Positions 7,737 to 15,505 of a stretch of DNA of 25,048 nucleotides are shown here, piece after piece. The notes under the pieces are model-generated. The model ran no database searches. It saw only the letters and a list, made by a program, of their open reading frames with translations, and had not been told where the DNA came from. This DNA is from Patescibacteria group bacterium. Its GTDB lineage: Bacteria > Patescibacteriota > Patescibacteriia > UBA2591 > UBA6264. The stretch's first letter is position 1. Each line of letters opens with the position of its first letter. The stretch lies in NCBI GenBank assembly GCA_018896315.1, contig JAHIMV010000131.1, positions 1 to 25,048 on the forward strand, given 5' to 3'. The position numbers were made by a program, and so were the translations under genes.

Positions 7737-9014
7737 ATGTTATTTATTCTATTAATTCCTTTTGCTTTTTTAGTTTGTTTTAAGCCCAAATACGCTTTGT
7801 GGCTGATTTTAATTCTTATTCCCACTTATCAAATCAAAGGAATAATTTATAATATTCCAGTAACGTTTTTAGAATTAATGATTCTGATTTTAGTTCTAAT
7901 TTATTGCTTGAAGAATATAAAAAGAATTAAGGAGCTCATCCAAAATTTAAAAGACTGGCAGTGGCCAATCTTAATCTGGTTAATCATAGCCACATTAGCT
8001 ATATTTATTTCTCCAGACTTAAGAGCTGGAGCAGGGGTTTGGAAGGCTTATTTTATTGAGCCAATTTTATTGTTGGTTATTTTCCTTGATTTAATTAAAA
8101 ATAAAAGAGATTTAAAGTTAATACTTTCAGCTTTTATTTTTTCTGCCCTAACTGTTTCAATTTATGCTCTTTATCAGAAATTTGTTAGTCAAGGTATTTG
8201 GAGTACAGAGGTTTGGGGGCAGCCTCAAATTTTGAGAATTACAAGCTTTTTTCCTCATCCAAATTTTCTAGGCCTTTATTTAGGTCCTTTAATTATTCTT
8301 GGCTTAGGTCAGATATTCTCCTTTAAAAATAGAAAGATTTTAGTTAGTAGCAGTATTTTATTTTTTGGTATTTGTTTTTTATCTCTAATTTTTGCTCGTT
8401 CTGAAGCAGCGATTTTAGCTGTTTTAATAGGATTACTTTTCATTGGTTTGATTATTAAATCAAGTCAAAAATATACCTTGGGCATTTTAGCTATTATTTT
8501 GTTGCTCGTTTTTATATTTCCTGTTTCTCGAAATTATTTTTTTCAAAAAGTCGGACTCCAAGATCTTTCGGGTCAGCTACGTTTTAATATCTGGCAGGGA
8601 GCAGTTGATTTAATTAAAGAAAAACCTATTTTAGGTGCAGGATTAGATGGTTATGAAAGACTGGCTTTTGATTATCAAAAAAGATTTTATGATCCTCATA
8701 CAGGTGAATTAATTTCAGTAGAAACCCATCCTTATCCTCATAATTTATATCTAACGCTTTGGTTAGAATTAGGATTATTAGGGTTAATTGTTTTTATTTG
8801 GATGTTGATTAAATTTTTTAAACAAGGATTTAAACAATTAGATAAAAAAAATGTTATTATAAGTACATCAATCATGGCAGCGATGATAGTTATTATTATC
8901 CATGGTTTAGCTGATACCCCTTATTTTAAAAATGATTTATCTGTGTTATTCTGGTTAATTATAGGGTTGGAAATTGTGTTAAATAGAAAATTATTGTGTA
9001 GTGAGTCTAAATAA
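7737..9014 (+). CDS. O-antigen ligase/Wzy-like membrane protein
   Basis: Polytopic protein of 425 residues with about 11 membrane segments. The signature region is FFPHPNFLGLYLGPLIILGLG, then RSEAAILAVLIGL, then the large external loop RFNIWQGAVDLIKEKPILGAGLDGYERL and HPYPHNLYLTLWLELGLLGL. The pattern W-x2-A-x2-(I/L)-x3-P-x2-G-x-G with downstream HN is that of the Wzy_C / O-antigen ligase family, which join or polymerise lipid-linked glycans outside the membrane. It starts at the base after the flippase stop. Polymerase and ligase cannot be told apart from sequence alone. Confidence 0.88.
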   Translation: MLFILLIPFAFLVCFKPKYALWLILILIPTYQIKGIIYNIPVTFLELMILILVLIYCLKNIKRIKELIQNLKDWQWPILIWLIIATLAIFISPDLRAGAGVWKAYFIEPILLLVIFLDLIKNKRDLKLILSAFIFSALTVSIYALYQKFVSQGIWSTEVWGQPQILRITSFFPHPNFLGLYLGPLIILGLGQIFSFKNRKILVSSSILFFGICFLSLIFARSEAAILAVLIGLLFIGLIIKSSQKYTLGILAIILLLVFIFPVSRNYFFQKVGLQDLSGQLRFNIWQGAVDLIKEKPILGAGLDGYERLAFDYQKRFYDPHTGELISVETHPYPHNLYLTLWLELGLLGLIVFIWMLIKFFKQGFKQLDKKNVIISTSIMAAMIVIIIHGLADTPYFKNDLSVLFWLIIGLEIVLNRKLLCSESK

Positions 9015-9019
9015 TTTAT

Positions 9020-9108
9020 GGAGAGGTGGCTGAGTTTGGTTGAAAGCGCGGTTTTCGAAAAGCCGTAGACCAGCAATGGTCTCGTGGGTTCGAATCCCAC
9101 CCTCTCCG
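9020..9108 (+). tRNA. tRNA-Ser (anticodon CGA)
   Basis: Acceptor GGAGAGG/CCTCTCC with discriminator G, anticodon stem CGGTT/AGCCG around TTCGAAA (anticodon CGA), a long variable arm (TAGACCAGCAATGGTCTC) as in class II tRNAs, and T arm GTGGG-TTCGAAT-CCCAC. CCA is not encoded. The last 18 bases (CGAATCCCACCCTCTCCG) recur twice downstream, at 9188 and 11110. Confidence 0.96.
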
Positions 9109-9205
9109 CTTTAAATTTTTGGGTTCGCCCGGTCATCCAGTCATTCGACTGGACAAGTTTGACCGGGCGCCATATCGGATGATATGGCGAATCCCACCCT
9201 CTCCG
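9106..9205. repeat. 100-bp direct repeat, left copy: REP-like hairpins in a tRNA-Ser-derived tail
   Basis: Matches 11028-11127 at equal length. Order: CCGCTTTAAATTTTT, GGGTTCG, an outer stem CGCCCGGTC/GACCGGGCG (9127/9161) enclosing TCCAGTC-ATTC-GACTGGA, a second hairpin GCCATATC-GGAT-GATATGGC (9169-9188), then CGAATCCCACCCTCTCCG, identical to the tRNA-Ser 3' end. Without the hairpins the flanks would join as the T-loop GGGTTCGAATCCC, so the palindromes sit inside a duplicated tRNA T-loop. Confidence 0.85.
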
Positions 9206-9408
9206 CCAGGACAATTTAGTATCGGATAGACCCATTTAGCCGAGACAACAGGGCGACCCGAGCGGTTTGAATCGTTTTGTCCTCGATAGTTTTCAAAAAT
9301 TTGGATAAATTGAAAAAATGACTCTAAACTGTAATTAGTTAGATGGATTTAAAGTGGCAGGCATTGGTGTGTCTGGCACCAAAGAAAACAGAAGTTGGTA
9401 AAAACTAG
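9206..9408. other. non-coding stretch at the left of the island
   Basis: No convincing gene. AGGACAA at 9208 and TTGTCCT at 9277 could form a long-range 7-bp stem enclosing CCGAGACAACAGGGCGACCC. A frame from 9343 (MDLKWQALVCLAPKKTEVGKN) stops at 9408 and is probably decayed regulator sequence. Confidence 0.4.
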
Positions 9409-9480
9409 AATCCCACGCTTGATACTCTCAAGAAAATTACGAAGGCACTTGAGGTAAGTATTGACGAACTAACAAAATGA
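9409..9480 (+). pseudogene. C-terminal remnant of an Xre-type helix-turn-helix regulator
   Basis: The frame reads NPTLDTLKKITKALEVSIDE followed by LTK and TGA, which is the end of a Cro/C1-type HTH domain (consensus NPTL-x2-L-x-KIA-KAL-x-V-x3-EL). An in-frame TAG lies directly before the Asn codon. Shifting frame by one base upstream gives EVGKTR, which would fit the usual G-K-x-N-P motif, so a frameshift is likely. No functional protein is expected. Phage- or plasmid-type regulators of this kind fit the island setting. Confidence 0.65.
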
Positions 9481-9497
9481 TTATTGCTAAATTTTTC

Positions 9498-9507
9498 GGG
9501 GGGGGGG
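9498..9507. repeat. run of ten G
   Basis: Homopolymer G10 50 bp before the exported protein gene, in a region otherwise rich in A and T. It may be a slippage-prone tract or a sequencing artefact. Confidence 0.6.
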
Positions 9508-9557
9508 TAAACTATAAGTAAGGTCGTCTAAAAAAATAATTAACTAATTTTAAAAAT

Positions 9558-10472
9558 ATGAAAGCAACAACAAAAATTTTTATCGTAATAACACTATGTT
9601 TTTCATTTGCAGGAATAGTAAAAGCTGATGTTGGACCTATGAGTCGGCAAACTGCTTTCTATTTTCAACAAAATGGACAGCCGATAACTCAACAGGTTGA
9701 ATTTACGGTTAAGTGCTATGGAACAAGTGCGATGGGCAGCGAAAGTAAGTTACTAAAAATTTCTGAAGCTTCAGAAACCTGTCAATCATACGGCTGTAAA
9801 TTTAATACGACAAATCTCTTTGAAGTTTATAGGCAAAACACAAAATATTGTGATTTAGAAGGAGGGGTAAATGGGCAAAAATTTTCTGTAAATAAGTTTG
9901 TGGGAAATAATTTGAGCGGATTAAATTGTCATCGTGCCGACTTCAATATTTCAACCGGTGATAAATATTACAAAAAAACACCGGCATATAAAAGTTGCTA
10001 TAACGCTGTTTTGAAAGAGTATTACCCTTCTTGGAATGGAGATGAAAACGGCAATCTGGGAAATTTTATATGTCACCAATCTTTAGTTGAAGTACCCCAA
10101 AATGAATGTGCAGGTTATGGTTATATCACTATTAATAACATTTGCTACAAATTTACAAACGAAACTTATGCATGTATCGCTGAAAAAGATAGAAAAATGA
10201 AACTTTGCGACCAATATCTAGAGGATGTAACCTCAAAGTTGGCAAAAGATAGTAACGGCTACCCATTTGAACAAATATGTGAAGTCAATGTCCCCGTTAG
10301 TATTTCTAGCACAAACAATCAAGAAGCACCTAATATACAGCCAACAACACAGAATCAAACTCCAACTGAACAACCACAAACTCCAACTGAACAACCGAGC
10401 AAAAATATTTTCATTCGAATAATTGATTTTTTTAGATGTTCGTTCTTAAAAATCTTTGGTAAATCTTGTTAA
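9558..10472 (+). CDS. Cys-rich exported protein of unknown function
   Basis: 304 residues. MKATTKIFIVITLCFSFAGIV is a signal peptide, with cleavage likely near KADVG at 24-26. The mature part carries an even number of spread-out cysteines (for example CYGTS, CQSYGCKF, NECAGYGY, NICYKF, CDQY, ICEV), suggesting disulfides outside the cell. Residues about 255-285 are a Gln/Thr/Pro linker with two QTPTEQP repeats. The end, SKNIFIRIIDFFRCSFLKIF, is amphipathic or hydrophobic and may touch the membrane. I recognise no enzymatic family. It lies 4 bp before the membrane protein gene and both are inside the putative island, so they may act together. Confidence 0.75.
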   Translation: MKATTKIFIVITLCFSFAGIVKADVGPMSRQTAFYFQQNGQPITQQVEFTVKCYGTSAMGSESKLLKISEASETCQSYGCKFNTTNLFEVYRQNTKYCDLEGGVNGQKFSVNKFVGNNLSGLNCHRADFNISTGDKYYKKTPAYKSCYNAVLKEYYPSWNGDENGNLGNFICHQSLVEVPQNECAGYGYITINNICYKFTNETYACIAEKDRKMKLCDQYLEDVTSKLAKDSNGYPFEQICEVNVPVSISSTNNQEAPNIQPTTQNQTPTEQPQTPTEQPSKNIFIRIIDFFRCSFLKIFGKSC

Positions 10473-10476
10473 GTAT

Positions 10477-10821
10477 ATGTCCTATGGATTTTTCTTTTTT
10501 CTTTCGCTTTTGCTGACATTGGCCGTTGAAATTCCAGTATTGTTTATTTCGGTAAAATATTTACTAAAATTAAAAATACAAGCGAAAGAAATTTTATATT
10601 GGAGCGTTTTTGTAAATTTATTTTCTCTTCCTTACCTGTGGTTTGTTTTTCCTCTCTTTATTTCATCTCACAATTATATCTTGATTGGTGAAATTTTGGT
10701 TGTTTTGATTGAATCAATAATTTTATTAAAAGTGTTGAAAATAAATCTCAAAAACGCTATCATTCTATCCATAACTGCAAATGTTGTGTCCTATCTTGCC
10801 GGATTGATAATATTTAGATAA
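10477..10821 (+). CDS. small four-helix membrane protein, function unknown
   Basis: 114 residues from the ATG at 10477 (MSYGFFFFLSLLLTLAVEIP). A TTG 21 bases earlier is in frame and would overlap the previous gene. Hydrophobic segments lie at about 3-25, 40-60, 64-85 and 92-113. Conserved-looking features are the acidic residue in helix one (AVEIPVLF), VNLFSLPYLWFVFP, a Glu in helix three (IGEILVVLIES) and the Asn in ITANVVSYLAGL. I cannot name the family with confidence. Co-transcription with the exported protein upstream is very likely. Confidence 0.65.
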   Translation: MSYGFFFFLSLLLTLAVEIPVLFISVKYLLKLKIQAKEILYWSVFVNLFSLPYLWFVFPLFISSHNYILIGEILVVLIESIILLKVLKINLKNAIILSITANVVSYLAGLIIFR

Positions 10822-10826
10822 TTCAG

Positions 10827-11027
10827 GTGGCGTGCTAGCTTCGCTGGCACGAAAAATTGCGGCGGCGAAAAAGCGAGGGCGGGGCGGGAATTCCTTTCCC
10901 CCCAACCCCCTTTCCTTCCCGCCCCGCCCGAGCGGAAAAGTTTTCTACTCTGCCGCGCTTCGCGCGGCAATCAAAATTCGCAGTCCGGATTTTCGTCAAA
11001 AAAAGTTCGGATTTTGTCCAAAAGGTA
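10827..11027. other. GC-rich non-coding block with stacked hairpins
   Basis: Base composition jumps abruptly compared with the AT-rich surroundings. Hairpins: GTGCTAG-cttcg-CTGGCAC at 10833, GGGCGGGGCGGGAA pairing perfectly with TTCCCGCCCCGCCC about 30 bases on, and GCCGCGC-ttc-GCGCGGC near 10953. An open frame through it (90 codons) runs on into the tRNA-derived repeat and has low-complexity composition, so I do not call a gene. Confidence 0.6.
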
Positions 11028-11127
11028 CCGCTTTAAATTTTTGGGTTCGCCCGGTCATCCAGTCATTCGACCGGACAAGTTCGACCGGGCGAGGGGTCGG
11101 ATGACCCCTCGAATCCCACCCTCTCCG
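11028..11127. repeat. 100-bp direct repeat, right copy
   Basis: Same order as 9106-9205. The second hairpin has been replaced as a unit: GAGGGGTC-GGAT-GACCCCTC instead of GCCATATC-GGAT-GATATGGC, with full pairing and the same GGAT loop. The first hairpin keeps the ATTC loop but has a C for T change that breaks one inner pair. It ends with the 18-bp tRNA-Ser tail at 11110-11127. Confidence 0.85.
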
Positions 11128-11168
11128 TTTTTTTAATAAATAGATAAATTTTTAATAAAACAAAAATA

Positions 11169-11300
11169 ATGGATCACGTCGCTATAATGAAAAAATCTTG
11201 GAACCTGACAGAAAAAATTCTTGCTGGAGAAAAAAAGATTGAGTCAAGATGGTATAAATCAAAATGTTCCCCATGGGGGAAAATTAAAGAAAATGACATT
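11169..11300 (+). pseudogene. ASCH-domain protein, truncated after 44 codons
   Basis: The frame begins MDHVAIMKKSWNLTEKILAG and continues KKIESRWYKSKCSPWGKIKE-NDI. The GEK-x-IESRWY and PW-x-KI motifs are the N-terminus of an ASCH-type RNA-binding-like domain. Immediately after NDI the sequence changes to the AT-rich dispersed repeat (11299 onward), and the frame continues only as repeat-derived residues to 11408. The core of the domain, expected to go on with a YFK-type strand, is gone. The gene looks broken by insertion of the repeat or by a deletion ending in it. Confidence 0.65.
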
Positions 11301-11432
11301 AAAAATCAAAATGCAAAATTTAGGTATCAAAAATTTTCTTTGAAAATTTTTGATGATTTTATTTTATTTATTTTTTTAACATTTTTACTCTGTCAATTTG
11401 ATATTTGATATTTACATTTTACATTTTATTTA
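11299..11432. repeat. AT-rich dispersed repeat, second copy
   Basis: Left end AAAAATCAAAATGCAAAATT, right end at 11377-11432 matching the reverse complement of 494-548. About 132 bp, shorter than the copy at 500-752, which has an extra middle part. It contains a local inverted repeat (AAAAATTTTC/GAAAATTTTT near 11330-11350). Confidence 0.7.
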
Positions 11433-11448
11433 TAATAGTTATCCACAA

Positions 11449-11476
11449 TTGACAAGTAGGAATTTCTGTGTATAAT
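11449..11476 (+). promoter_or_regulatory. strong sigma-70-type promoter of the 23S-5S rRNA unit
   Basis: Consensus TTGACA at 11449-11454 and consensus TATAAT at 11471-11476, with a 16-bp spacer. It is the best promoter in the window. It points to 23S directly, so the transcript would begin near 11483. Confidence 0.85.
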
Positions 11477-11511
11477 ATAAACACAACATTATTAAAACAA
11501 TGTTAATTATT

Positions 11512-11604
11512 ATGCAAAACAAAAAATATTTAGTTTTTAAAACTGGTGGTTAGTTTTTGGCACTTCTTTTTAAGGCCAGACAAACCGCTGGTAAGCGGTT
11601 TTTT
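11512..11604 (+). promoter_or_regulatory. rRNA leader with 13-codon ORF and terminator-like hairpin
   Basis: Between promoter and 23S there is an ATG frame at 11512-11553 (MQNKKYLVFKTGG) and then AAACCGCT-ggta-AGCGGTTT followed by TTTG at 11582-11604, a good intrinsic terminator. GGTGGTT in the end of the small frame could pair with AACCGCT and disrupt it. This may be an attenuator, a short leader RNA, or a processing signal. No SD precedes the small ATG. Confidence 0.45.
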
Positions 11605-11937
11605 GTTTTGTAGAGTTCATTTACAATTGAATAGGATAAAAAGCATCTAAACAAAAAAAATATATTACTCGTATCTATATATTTACTTTTAAAGTAAATA
11701 TGGATTAAGTAGTGGATTAGAGAAAATAGAGCATATGGTGGATACCTCGACACCAAAAGCCGATGAAGGACGTAGCAGCCTGCGATAAGCCTCGGGAAGG
11801 TGGCAAGCAACCTTTGATCCGGGGATTTCCGAATGGGGAAACCTGATTATGCAAAACATAATCGTCCTTATTTTAAATAAGGAAGGGAACCTGGGGAAGT
11901 GAAACATCTCAGTACCCAGAGGAGAGGAAAAGGAATT

Positions 11938-12084
11938 GTTTCGCAATTCTTTATAATTACAAAGGGCGAATCAAATGGAAAAATATTAATTTTTACATTT
12001 GTAAGCCCTGCCGTAATTTCAAGATTTTTTTATAAATTTTAAACTTTTGTTTATTATTTATATTCTAATTGCGAAGCGAATATT
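11938..12084 (+). other. expansion segment in domain I of 23S
   Basis: Where E. coli 23S has only a short loop between GAAAAGAAATC and GATTCCCC, this gene has about 140 AT-rich bases. They can fold: GAATTG-tttcg-CAATTC at the base and ATTAC-aaa-GGGC with GCCC-tgcc-GTAAT (11957-12015). It resembles intervening sequences that are cut out of some bacterial 23S, but whether it is removed cannot be told. Confidence 0.65.
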
Positions 12085-12430
12085 CCCTGAGTAGTGGCGA
12101 GCGAAAAGGGAACAGTCTAAACCTTAGAGAATCTTAGCTATTTTCGAGGTCTGTCTTCGGACAGATTCTCCTAAATAGTAAAAGGTGGCAAGGCCAAAAT
12201 ATTTTCTAAGGGGTTGTGGGGTAGTTAACATTTTATTACTTGCTTAATAGAATTAGATTTTAAATTCTTAATTGAATGGTCTGGAATGGCCAACTAAAAA
12301 AGGTAAAAGTCCTGTAAATGAAAAGCTTTTAAATTTTGATAGTTAATTATTTCCGAGTAGTGCTGGACACGTGAAATCCAGTATGAATCAAGGCGGACTA
12401 TCGCCTAAGACTAAATACTTTTGGTGATCT

Positions 12431-12467
<37 letters not shown>

Positions 12468-13870
12468 GCCCGGTGAGGGCGGTGAAATAGTACTTGAAAC
12501 CATATGCTAATTAAGAGTCAGAGCCCTTTTGGGGTGATGGCGTTCCTATTGAAGAATGAACCAACGAGTTTTACTTACTAGTTTGGTTAAGTCTAAATAT
12601 AGACGAAGCCGTAGTGAAAGCAAGCGTTAAAAGCGCGATATTAGATTAGTGGGTAAAGACCCGAAACCGAGTGAGCTATCCATGGCCAGGGTGAGTCCTA
12701 GAGAAGTCTAGGAGGAGGCCCGAACCCGTTGGCCGTGCAACACCATGGGATGAGCTGTGGATAGGGGTAAAAAGCCAATCGAACTCGGTAATAGCTGGTT
12801 CTCCCCGAAATAGCTGTAGGGCTAGCCTGTCTTGTAAACTTTGGAGGTAGAGCTACTGATTGGGTGTGGGTGGAGTAATCCTACTGCATCCAACCAAACT
12901 CCGAATGCCAAAGCTTAATAAGATGGAGTCAGACTATGGGGGCTAAGCTCCATTGGTCTAAAGGGAAACAGCCCAGATCTCAATCTAAGGTCCCTAAATC
13001 TGAGTTAAGTGTGAAAGGTGGTGAAATGACTTCGACAATCAGGAGGTTGGCTTAGAAGCAGCCATCCTTTAAAGAAAGCGTAACAGCTCACTGATTAAGT
13101 TGTCTTGCGCCGAAAATGTACCGGGGCTAAATTCAGTACCGAAGATGAGGGTGTCTTCTTTTATTAGAAGGCGCGGTAGGGGAGCATTCTCTAGGCAGTG
13201 AAGTCGAATCGTAAGGTTCGGTGGAGCGTAGAGAAGAGAGAATGTTGGTATGAGTAATAAAAAGTTCGGTGAGAAACCGAACCACCGCAAGTCCAAGGTT
13301 TCCTGGGCACTGATTGTCAACCCAGGGTTAGGCGGTCCTAAGTCTCTGGCCGAAAGGTCGAGTCGATGGACAGACGGTCAATATTCCGTCCCTAATATTA
13401 GTTTCCAATGGAATGACGCTTCTTCAAGCTTCAAGTGTGTTCTGGCTATACGCGTTTAAATAACGGGTGGGCTTTCTAGGCAAATCCGGAGAGTGTAAAG
13501 CCTGTTATAAATAAAATCCTCGCAAGGGGAAATTTGAGGGGAGAGGGGGCCAAGAAAAGTTTCTAGGGCTAAGCTAATATTAACCGTACCGCAAACCAAC
13601 ACAGGTGGACGAGGAGAGTATCCTCAGGTGTACGAGAGAATCTTCGTTAAGGAACTCGGCAAAAAAGCGTCCGTAACTTCGGGATAAGGACTGGTTCGGC
13701 TCACGCCGAACCCGCAGCAAAAGTAGCTGGGCGACTGTTTATCAAAAACATAGGTCCCTGCTCAAACCGTAAGGTGATGCATAGGGGCTGATGCCTGGCC
13801 AGTGTCAGAACGTTAAGGGGAGGGGTGATCCCTTTTAGGGTGAGCTCTGAACTTAAGCGCTGATGAACGC

Positions 13871-13905
<35 letters not shown>

Positions 13906-13906
13906 C

Positions 13907-13940
<34 letters not shown>

Positions 13941-14198
13941 ATAACGACCTGGCAACTGTCTCAACGAAGACCTCGATGAAATTGCAATAGTCGTGAAGAT
14001 GCGACTTATCCACGGTTAGACGAAAAGACCCCGTGAAGCTTTACTATAGCTTAATATTGGATTGGGGATGTGCATGTTCAGAATAGGTGGGAGATCTTCG
14101 GATCAACAGTGAGATACCACCCTTGTATGTTGCTAATCCTAATCCCAATTTATTTGGGAGACAGTATTTGGTAGGTAGTTTATCTGGGGCGGATGCCT

Positions 14199-15171
14199 CA
14201 ACCAGTTACAATTTCTCCGTTTTATTGTAACTAAGGGGCCTTTCAATCGAAAGGTTGAAAGCAAACTGGCTATATGCTGGAACATCTGTTTAATTCTAAT
14301 AAACCCAATTAAGAAAGGGTAAAATTTATTAGAAAGAACTTTAAATAGTCGACAGATAATCAGCAGGGAAGTCTATATAATGACCCCTCAACGACTATAC
14401 GCCAGGTTCCTTGATATTTTTAAGGAATATGATATAGTCTGATCTTTCAGGCGACTGAAAGACCTGAATCACCTTTAATGGAAAAACTTAAAACCGTCTT
14501 TAAGTAGGTTCAGGACCTAATTTATATTATATGTATTTAAGTTCAATTGAAAATTACAAAAAGAATTTAAAGTTAACTAAACGGCAAAGGCAGATTATAA
14601 TTGGTAAATTATTGGGTGATGGACACCTTGAAACAGAAAACAACGGGAGAACGTATCGATTAAAAATAGAACATTCTTTTGTTCAAAAAGATTATGTTGA
14701 TTGGTGTTATTATGAATTAAAAGACTGGGTTAGAACAAAACCGCAAACAAAAAAGCAAAAAGTGAATGGAAAGACATATCAGAAATATTGGTTCAACACT
14801 TTGAGCCATGGCGCTTTTCGGTTTTACGCTCATCAGTTTTATCAGGATAAAAAGAAAATTGTTCCTAAATTAATTCATAGATGGCTAACGCCATTAAGTT
14901 TAGCGGTTTGGTTTATGGATGATGGGTCAATAAAGTCCAGGAATCACAGAGCAAGGATAATCAACACTCAAGGGTTTAGAAAGAAAGAGGTTCAGAAATT
15001 AAGCAAAGTTTTAGAGGAAACATTTGCCTTAAAATGCAAATTAAGAAAACAAAAAGAAGGCTATCAGATCATGATTTTAGCTGAATCAGCCGATAGGTTT
15101 GCTCGCATTATTAAAGACTTCATTCATCCATCAATGAATTATAAAATTAAAGGATTAGGTTAACACAAATG
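14199..15171 (+). mobile_element. group I intron in the 23S rRNA gene
   Basis: The 973-nt insert separates GGATGCCT from CCTAAAAGG, which rejoin to match the universal 23S sequence. The junctions obey group I rules: 5' exon ends in U, intron ends in G. P1 is exon GCCU with intron GGGC, including the U-G pair, and is extended by AGTTACAAT/ATTGTAACT. P2 is CTTTCAA/TTGAAAG. P4 and P5 are TGCTG/CAGCA and ATCTGT/ACAGAT. Core pieces AATCAGCAGGGAAG and TCAACGACTATACG are the conserved R and S elements, with GATATAGTC as partner. By counting from the P-loop the site is about E. coli 2262/2263. Confidence 0.9.
14531..15163 (+). CDS. LAGLIDADG homing endonuclease encoded in the intron
   Basis: 210 residues with two LAGLIDADG motifs, IIIGKLLGDGHLE (about 23-35) and LAVWFMDDGSIK (about 128-139), the catalytic acidic residues being the Asp in GDG and DDG. 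The second motif with its FMDDGS form fits the LAGLIDADG_2-type intron endonucleases, two-motif proteins that act as monomers. It cuts intron-less 23S alleles and so spreads the intron, and some relatives also help splicing as maturases. It lies near the 3' end of the intron; its stop codon is only 8 bases from the 3' splice site. The frame is intact, so the element may be active. Confidence 0.93.
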   Translation: MYLSSIENYKKNLKLTKRQRQIIIGKLLGDGHLETENNGRTYRLKIEHSFVQKDYVDWCYYELKDWVRTKPQTKKQKVNGKTYQKYWFNTLSHGAFRFYAHQFYQDKKKIVPKLIHRWLTPLSLAVWFMDDGSIKSRNHRARIINTQGFRKKEVQKLSKVLEETFALKCKLRKQKEGYQIMILAESADRFARIIKDFIHPSMNYKIKGLG

Positions 15172-15402
15172 CCTAAAAGGTAACGGAGGCGTTTAAAGGT
15201 CAGCTTAGCGCGGATGGAAATCGTGCTGGACGTGTAAAGGCACAAGCTGGCTTGACGGCAAGACTTACAAGTCGCGCCGAGAGGAAACTCGAACTTAGTG
15301 AACCGACACTTGCTCATAGTAGCGGTGAAGATTATCGGATAAAAGCTACTCCGGGGATAACAGGCTGGTTTCGCCCGAGAGTTCATATCGACGGCGAAGT
15401 TC

Positions 15403-15438
<36 letters not shown>

Positions 15439-15469
15439 TAGAAGCTCCCAAGGGTTTGGCTGTTCGCCA

Positions 15470-15505
<36 letters not shown>

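Larger units (their letters stand above)
9106..11127. mobile_element. putative small island next to tRNA-Ser
   Basis: A 1.9-kb unit bounded by two 100-bp direct repeats, each ending in 18 bp of the tRNA-Ser 3' end, the usual look of an insertion at a tRNA. Cargo: a broken Xre regulator, a Cys-rich exported protein, a four-helix membrane protein and a GC-rich structured block. No integrase or transposase is present, so it is either a remnant, moved in trans, or made by recombination between repeats. Confidence 0.55.

Noticed and set aside
8921..9235. 104-codon reverse frame over the ligase end and tRNA-Ser
   Set aside because: Antisense to tRNA-Ser and the repeat; no coding signals.
10832..11104. 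90-codon forward frame (MLASLARKIAAAKKRGRGG...)
   Set aside because: Runs through the GC-rich hairpin block and into the tRNA-derived repeat; composition is repeat-driven and there is no SD or family resemblance.
9106..11127. Prophage or integrative plasmid
   Set aside because: No integrase, replication or structural genes; only a regulator fragment remains.
11169..11408. 79-codon frame as a complete gene
   Set aside because: Only the first 44 codons resemble an ASCH domain; the rest is dispersed-repeat sequence.
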